This document shows positions 53,653 through 64,000 of a stretch of 64,000 bases of DNA, piece after piece; the first letter of the stretch is position 1; each line of letters opens with the position of its first letter. The position numbers and the translations under genes were made by a program. The notes beneath the pieces were generated by a model, which was not told the DNA's origin, ran no database searches, and saw only the letters and a list, made by a program, of their open reading frames with translations. Source of the stretch: Symsagittifera roscoffensis (Eukaryota > Xenacoelomorpha > Acoela > Convolutidae); NCBI RefSeq assembly GCF_963678635.1, contig NC_087066.1:43449624-43513623 (forward strand), written 5' to 3'.

Positions 53653-56596
53653 AAATTGATATCTCTAACCTGATTCACAAATGAAGTAAAGTTAGCAAAT
53701 TAACACTCAAACCATATAATCTTATTTGCTAACGGTTGCTAATCGCAAGCGTAATAATCACAGCTGGTCGAACAAAAAATTAACAAAGGTTCCGACCTAA
53801 GTTAATGAACGAAGTTAAGCGCAGAAATATGATTTTTTTTTCAATTTTTATTTTGTGAAATTTATTTCTGAAAGCTTAAGAGGGTGAGTTAGATTTTTGA
53901 AAAAAAAATCTCATAAGAGTTCAACCGTTATCATTTAATGCCAACAAAACTTGAAAGAAAATACTGGGAAAAGAAGCCGACAGAAACATAGCCGACTGAC
54001 CTCGGTGCCTATACAGAAAACTTTCTATACAAATAAAAAAATACTTTGCAATGATTAACGGTCACCGGCAACTATTACCGTCCAATAATACATATACAGT
54101 TAATGTACTCCATCAACTCTATCAACTCAGCGGTTATAAAATTTACCATTTGACCATTCTGTGAACAAAATTATTAACGGGAAAAATCTAGTACCAGTTT
54201 GCAATATTCTTGCTTATCGCAAGAGTAAAAATGCGAAAAATCAAATTGGAGCGTGACAAACTTTTAGAGTTTCCCTAAAAAACCATCACGAGCAATATAA
54301 AAGTCTTCTCTACACTATCGACTCTTGAACATTGAATCCATTTTCAAACCTAAAAATCACTCGCGTCGTTTCGAGCAATTTCCGCTTTCTTAATTTGCCC
54401 TCCTTTTGACCAAATTATTTGAATTTTAAAAAAGATTTTAGAAAGAAATTAGAAGATCGAATTCTGCGTGATCAAATTTTCAGCCTGATCGATTTCGGTG
54501 TAATCGAATTCGGCCTTAAAAATCATTGCGACCTATCTAAGTGTCTTCGCTACCTTCATTGACAACTTTAACATGATACCAAATTTTGCAAAGTTCCTTT
54601 CTTTCTCTATTAAGGCCAAGTTGGTCGCGTCGGGCTCGTCTGTCACCCTGCCCAGCAACCTTGCACTTTCCACAAGTGACAGCTAAAAAACTCAGGGCGG
54701 GTATTCGTGGAATTTCTAAGACTCGTTCCGAAAAAAGGGTACTCTTGCGAAATCGTTCGCCCTCGACATGAACTTCGTATATGTGAGGCAAAAATCAGAT
54801 GACTTTCCTCTACGGAAGCTATGACATAGAAGCTGACAGAAAATACTTTTTTCATAACTGATACGGCCCTAAACTGTGTAAATTCGTTGCGCTGAATTCG
54901 TTTATAATCGAAAAATAACCGAGTGCCTGGTTCCAATTAACTTACTGATCGCAAATGTAAACAGTCTCAGTTTAACTGTATCAAACGCGTATCATTTTGT
55001 ATTTGACAGGTAAGGTAAGACAGATAAATTAAGCTATACATATCATCAATTTATCTAAAACTAGAAGTTGTCAAATGAAATGATACCCTTCATTGCAAGG
55101 GAAATAAATTCAAATTACTCCATACAAATTATCCGCCTATAATTCATTATTCAAAACAATTGAGCAAATACTTGATTAGTGTCGACAGTAGCTGCTCTTT
55201 TCAGTCACATCAAGGAGTTAAGGCTCGTCGACGGGATATTATATTCCCTCACTCAGACAAATTTCAGCACCATTACTCTCACCAGTAAATCGCTGGAAGG
55301 CTGGCACTTTCCATAAAACTTCCACATCTGGATTCTACACCCGGCTCGATGTAGCGCCGAAAAAATGATCTGTTTAACAAATCGATTCGAAGCAGTTACA
55401 AATATAACCAATTACGAAACTATGAGTCCAAAATCTTGTTGCTATCAAAAAAAACACGTGGTGTTGGTGAAAAGTGCCACAGGATTTTTTCAGATCGGAT
55501 AGATAGTTTAAACAAAGAAGCTGAGGTCTTTAATTGATATAATGTTCACTCATTCAGTGTGAAAAATGGTAGTTTTGATCAACTTAGCAGCAATCCATTA
55601 AAATTAAGCTCCGGTGAAACAACAGACCTTGAACTGGCATAAATTAATTAAATAAATTGATAAACTAATTCAAACCTTGATTCAATAACAGCTCGGATAT
55701 GAGTAGAAACACTTTGAGAATTGATGTTTTTCAGAATTTCAAACTTCAAATTGAGAGTCGTGCTGATAAATTTGTAACGAGGGCAGCCAAAGTTCCAGAA
55801 ATTGCACCAAAATTTCTATGTACAAAATTTAAAACAAAAAAAATAGATCGAAACTTCATCACAGATGCGAATCTCTGCTTCGCACAAACAAGCGAAACAA
55901 AATGCAGAGGAAACAAACTAAACACGAAAAAAAAACATTTTGCGTTTAACATTTAGAGGCTCAATCCCATTCAAAAAGCGTAAGACTGATGCTTCAAACA
56001 TTGGTTTTTACCTCGAGAACTTGCATATTTTAATGACTTTTTTGAGAAATAGACAAAATAAGCACAGTGGCGATTCTTTTCCAAAGTTTTGTAATGACAC
56101 ATTTCGCAAAATTTTCAATGCTTAGCAAAATTCAGTTGCTCAAAAAATGCTTGAAAAATTCCCTCTTATTGAATTGCATCGCATCGCTTGTGAAAATAGC
56201 TCCAATAAAATCATGAAATAAGAACAGTAGAGTGATTGAAGTAACAATGGAAAAATTTCCCGTAATCCACATGCACAGTCGATGCTGGGTGCGTAGATAC
56301 TTCCCTCGTTCAGTGGGTATTCTATGAATTAACAAAATCAGTCTTCTTTTCAGCTTACATCGCTGTTAAATTGATAAATCAACGTATCTATGAGCCCGGT
56401 AGTCGAATACTACACTTACAATTTCGTCATTGACGTTTTGATTTGAAAACTATTTTCTCTTTTTGATTTTTCGAACCAACCAAGCACGTGACTGATTCCC
56501 GCTTTTTTGCAGGTTGGCCACGTTCTCTTGCCATTTGCCTTGACTTCTTTTCTTCCCAGTAAAAAGGTAGCGGTTTTTTCTCTTCTTTAATGGCGT
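53653..56596. other. Intergenic region with short dispersed modules only
   Basis: It contains two TTATC/TAATC hairpins (53,736; 54,208) and two TATA-hairpin modules (54,277; 54,517). No gene is supported; frames up to 97 codons at 54.5-54.9 kb overlap on both strands and look like chance. 56,427-56,596 is the 3' flank of the Ras gene. Confidence 0.5.
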
Positions 56597-60054
<3,458 letters not shown>

Positions 60055-60271
60055 GGGGAGCACGCGCCGAAAAAACGCGATTTATTGGTCAACATTTTCC
60101 AAAAAGTGCCTGAAAACGCCTTTTTTGGCCTGTTTTTTTTTCGATAATTTGCCTGCGGCGCAGGAAAATTTGATTAAATTGGGGTCTTTATAGTAATTTT
60201 GGAAAGCTCAAATCAATTTTTTTTTGAAAATCCGCCCCCGCCCCTTCGAGAAAATCCTAGATCCGCCCCTG
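60055..60271 (+). repeat. Dispersed repeat family Y, copy 2
   Basis: Second copy of 43,710-43,977, from GCACGCGCCGAAAAAACGCG to CTAGATCCGCCCCTGCGC, about 75 percent similar by eye. Confidence 0.65.
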
Positions 60272-60354
60272 CGCAGAATTACTGAAATAAAGTTGAACAT
60301 AGAAATAGAACTCGCTTATATACCAACAGTTCACTTTACATGTAATAATTCTCA

Positions 60355-60452
60355 TTTTTTTAAGAAGCCCCCGGCGCAGCTCCTACCATTCAATCTTGGG
60401 CCTTTGCTTTAAATGCCTCGCGCCTACCAACTCAGCCACGGCTGCTGTAATA
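60355..60452 (-). tRNA. tRNA-derived sequence (type II-like, SINE head)
   Basis: Minus strand from 60452: GCAGCCGTGGCTGAGTTGGT and AGGCGCGAGGC closely resemble the acceptor and D arm of a Leu/Ser-type tRNA, a good A box. AGATTGAATGG further on is a weak B box. The rest is diverged, so a SINE head is likelier than a gene. Confidence 0.45.
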
Positions 60453-60899
60453 ACTCTCATTATGTCGTCTTAATGTCATGTCGTCTTAATGTCTTGTCGT
60501 CATATCAACTTAGCACCCATTAGTTGAGGTTGGAAAAATGAATTTAAAAAAAAATATAATTAAAGCGTTGGAAACTCGAAGAAACCGGCAAAAAATAAAT
60601 CACATAATTGTGAACATTTTCCTCTGAATTTCAAAATTTTTAGCCTATTTCTCAGAAAGCCAAGTTTTGAGCAGATGTGAAGGTTGTCATTTTTTTCCGG
60701 AGCTAATTCGACTGATTTATAATTCGACTAAAAACTTTGAAGCAAAAATAAATTCAGTTTAAGATGTTGAACTAGAGATTTCTGAGCGGAATAAGTAAAA
60801 AAACCCAACTTTTATGAAAATTAAAATCTAATTTTGAAAAGTTAATCATGTTTTTTGCGCCATTTGCTATGAGATCGTGATTTATGGTCCCTATGGCAA

Positions 60900-61600
60900 A
60901 TGAACTGAAAAACAACCGAAAGTCAAACCGCGAAAATGAAATTTCAATGTGAACAAAAAACTAAACAGAAACTAAACAAGGATAGGCGGTTACTGTGCAA
61001 AAAAAAAACAAAGTTCCGACCAGTCTTGAAATAAAAAAATGAACTTTTTTTTCAATTTAGTGTCGTTCTTTTCTTTGCGGTGTGAGAGATAAAAAGATCT
61101 GAAAAAAAAACAACTCAAATTAGACATATTCGACAATCATCGTCAAATAGGCTAATTGCAAAACAGTTTTTGAAGAAAAATGACTAGAAAAACGAAAAAT
61201 CGTTTAAAAAAATCAACAATTTTGTAAAAACAATTTGATTTGAGTTTTTTCCTGAATTCTTTGGACTTTTCGATTCCCAAAGCGGCGCTAAAAAACTCCA
61301 AAAACTAAGTTAACTCGAGTAAAACTAAGTTTTCACGGCTTAAACTTATCTTAAATAAGCTAATGTAAGCCTGCACTCTAACCTTATTAGCTCGAAATCA
61401 GACCAAAAATCAAAACTTTTCGTACCGGTTTCTCTCAACACTCGGAAAAATGTTTATTATGACATATAAGGCCTTTAATATGATATATAACTCGACCCAT
61501 ATTGATGATTATTTGTGGTACCTGATTTTTCGCGGAAAGCGAAAAAAACTGAGACACCCGAATACGAACTTCCTCCACATTTTTCAAATGATCGCAACAA
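60900..61600 (+). repeat. Dispersed repeat family X, copy 3
   Basis: Shares AAGGATAGGCGGTTACTGTGC, GTTCCGACCAGT, TTTGCGGTGTGA, AGCTAATGTAAGCCTGCACT, TTTCTCTCAACACTCGGAAA and TTTAATATGATATATAACTC with copy 2 in the same order. A partial fourth copy (AAATTAGACAAAAAATCAAA...TTTCTCAACACTC) begins near 62,048. Confidence 0.55.
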
Positions 61601-61764
61601 TAAGTGTCTTAATTTAAATCATTACACTTAACAAATGACAAAGAACACCTCAAAAAACATTTGATTCGAATTTAGCTCAAACTATTAGCTCTAATAAACA
61701 ATAAAAAAAAAATCGTTTAACTTTTTTAGAAAAATTCATTATTATTAGTGAATTACATCTATTC

Positions 61765-61945
61765 AATCTTGGGACCATGTTAACGTCTTCCCCCCAAGCT
61801 ATTTAGGATGAAAGATATTAATGGTTCTGAGTTCAAAATTTTAGCCAATCAGAATTGAACATTTTACATGCAGCTCTAAATAAAATTAAATTATCAAATT
61901 GATCGCTGGGGGAGAGGAAGACCTTAACTTGGTCTATTTGGAGAT
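61765..61945. mobile_element. MITE-like element with about 30-bp inverted termini
   Basis: Left end GGGACCATGTTAACGTCTTC-CCCCC-AAGC pairs with the complement of GCTGGGGGAGAGGAAGACCTTAACTTGGTC near 61,908-61,937. The interior is about 120 bp and non-coding. A G17-type run follows at about 61,947-61,962, a likely replication or sequencing trouble spot. Confidence 0.55.
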
Positions 61946-62629
61946 GGGGGGGGGGGGGGGGTGGGGAGTTTGCAATCTTCCAACACACTTTTCAAATTGC
62001 CTTTTTTAAATTAACGAACCTAACAAAAAACGAAACCCTATTAGATCGAAATTAGACAAAAAATCAAAATTTTTCGTACCGGTTTTTCTCAACACTCAAA
62101 AAAATGTTGCAACATTTTAGTCTGCGCTAAAAAAACATATATACTTTGCACCCTATAGATGATGAGACTGAACCTAAAATATACCAAATTTTCACAAAAA
62201 AACCCAAATCTACAGCCTGAATTCTTCTCAGTGAAGCAAGAAGAACTCCAAGATTGAAATTTCACCTCAGTTTTAATGGAAATAATTTTTACATGTATAG
62301 TTAAATTATCTTATTTCAAAAAAAATCAATACAAAACTTATTGTGTTCAACCAAAACATAGCCAAAGGGCAGTTGGAAAATAGCCAATGAATGCAATTGA
62401 ACAGCAGAAAAATAGCATTAACTTTCCAATTTCAAAGAAAAAATATCTGGCCTTAAAGCTCTTTAAATTTCAAGAAAAATTTATGATTGAATCTTTTTTG
62501 ATAAATTCAACCCAATTTGAGACACAGACGCGAAGCTGCGCTTCACAAACACTAGCGAGAAAACGACAAAAATCAGCTCTATAAATTGCAAAAAATAGTA
62601 AAAACAAGCTTGAAGTAGTTAAAAATCGG

Positions 62630-62705
62630 TTAGGTCTCGGATTCGATCTGCGACCTACGGCGACCAAGAGAATATGAGTCTCACGCACTAAACACTCAGC
62701 CACGA
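62630..62705 (-). tRNA. tRNA-derived sequence (type II-like)
   Basis: Minus strand from 62705: GTTCGTGGCTGAGTGTTTAG (A box), GAGA-CTCATAT-TCTC forms a perfect short anticodon-like stem with a 7-nt loop (CAT in anticodon position), a variable region, and AGATCGAATCC (B box) near the end. A long variable arm with CAT does not fit a normal tRNA, so it is probably a SINE head or pseudogene. The loop text CTCATATTC is shared with the D-arm-less elements. Confidence 0.5.
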
Positions 62706-64000
62706 ACGCTTAAAAATCACAAACAATAGCCTCAAGTAAAGATTAAAGCAGAGAACATGCTATGAAATTTCCAATGATACAGATCGTGATTATAGAAAAA
62801 GTTCCGCCAAATAATTAAAAATTTGTCACCAAATAATGAACACTTTCACTTGCGAGTTATGTTAGGAATAATACACTCGCAAGTGTAAAAACTGGATCAA
62901 TAACCTAATTTTTTTACATCGCTGATAAATCGGAAAACATAATTCCACATCGCTGGGAAATCAGAAAACTAAATTCCACTTTCGAACCTAGATTTCGGTC
63001 ACGTTTAATATGACCTTTGCAATTTTGTTGTTCGTTTTAGAGTAGAAAATGAAGAAAATGTAAGAAAATGTAGTGAATTAAAAAGGAATCAAAAATCAAA
63101 CCGCGAAAAAAATTAATTTAAGCTTGAACAAAATTGAAAACTTGCGAAAATGAAGAAAAAAATCACGACCTATGTAAAAGTCTGACTACGTTCATCGATT
63201 CTTAAAACAGAGTTTGAAAACATGCGGTCAACAACACTTAAGAACTTTGAGTAATGATTTGCTGGGGGGAAACTATGACAGGAACGAAAGTTCAAACACA
63301 AGCGCAACCGCACTTCGCAAAAAAAAATAAGATTCGTTTTTTGAGCGGCATATGAGTATTTGTTCCGGATAGGATAGTGTCAGTTTCAGGGGCGTATAAG
63401 TCAAGCAGCGAAGTTTGGATACTCCGAGGGGGGTGATGAGATAAATACCTAAGAAAATAGCTGATTTGATTGAACGAAAATTCGGAAGGCGAACTGCGAC
63501 GCAGGCAGATTGTAGTGTTCCACATTTTAAACTTTACACTCTGAAAAAAGTGTTCTTTAACCCTCATCTTTGTACGCCCTGCTAACAGGTAAAGAGCGGC
63601 AATTTCAACTGGTTTGCTTGAAGATATTTATTTACTGGCAGCATGGGACTAGGCAGGGCTCGCATAATCTAAAACTGGTCTTAGGAAAGCTTTTAAAAGC
63701 ATTCAAGCGTCTTTGAACTAGCCTGGATGTTCTTTTGCAATGTTCTGTGAAAATTAAGGACAGGTCAAAAAAGACACTAATATTTTTTGGGATACTTCTA
63801 GAGGAGCAGTCTAGCGTTGTTCAATTCCACATTCGGATCGGTGTTCAAATCATTATGAGGAAAAAAAAGCTGGCTGAGCCTTTAGAAGATTGAAAAACAA
63901 AGTACCTCGAAGTAAACAAAATTGTGTAACTGGATAAAAATGATGAGGTCGTTGAAATGTTGTTGGACTGGACAAAAGGGGTGAACGTGGTTTACATAAG
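62706..64000. other. Right edge, no gene supported
   Basis: Contains a hairpin (62,873-62,886) and a TATA-hairpin module (63,156-63,207). The 91-codon minus frame at 63,567..63,292 has no family resemblance. GC content rises slightly after 63,600 but no exon can be delimited. Confidence 0.4.

Overview
The window looks like nuclear DNA from a metazoan: it is AT-rich, it has introns with ordinary GT/AG borders and pyrimidine tracts, it carries two Ras-family GTPase genes with prenylation boxes, and repeats fill most of the rest. The species cannot be named from sequence alone. An env-like class I fusion-protein pseudogene next to LTRs and several tRNA-derived repeats would suit a repeat-inflated invertebrate genome (a tunicate such as a larvacean is one guess, low confidence).

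Layout. 1-1564: the 5' part (two exons, minus strand) of an acidic protein gene that leaves the window on the left. 1.8-5.2 kb: two related fold-back elements and a degenerate tandem array with a period near 170 bp. 5.8-11.3 kb: a higher-order repeat (about 2 kb, built of two alternating monomers of about 1 kb) flanked by 240-bp direct repeats. 11.4-25.2 kb: a tandem array of an approximately 3.4-kb composite unit (modules P, Q, R, S, T, tail), where T is a decayed gene rich in Cys-x2-Cys pairs (RING-like). 25.2-34.2 kb: a recent tandem duplication of about 4.5 kb, each copy holding module Q, module R', an LTR and an env-like pseudogene. 31.1-41.3 kb: the main structural result, a 10.2-kb segment bounded by two 193-bp direct LTRs and a TTGAG target-site duplication, with a related site at 15.2 kb that lacks the insertion. 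Inside it lie the env-like pseudogene (minus), a broken JmjC-like gene (plus) whose first exon is split by a complete 1.2-kb miniature LTR element (TRIM, TACTC duplication), and a GC-richer block with an integrase-zinc-finger/OTU-like pseudogene. 41.3-42.5 kb: the longest copy of the RING-like gene, directly abutting that LTR.

42.5-64 kb is quieter. It holds a divergent Ras-like gene (45,358-47,055) and a classical Ras gene (56,597-58,309), both on the minus strand and sharing one intron position. Around them are dispersed repeats: a second tandem array (period about 168 bp), tRNA-derived sequences, a TATA-containing hairpin module, short TTATC-loop hairpins and MITE-like elements.

Confident gene calls are the two GTPases and the two exons at the left edge. 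Everything else that looks coding is broken and is annotated as pseudogene or mobile-element remnant. All identifications are by eye; no similarity search was run.
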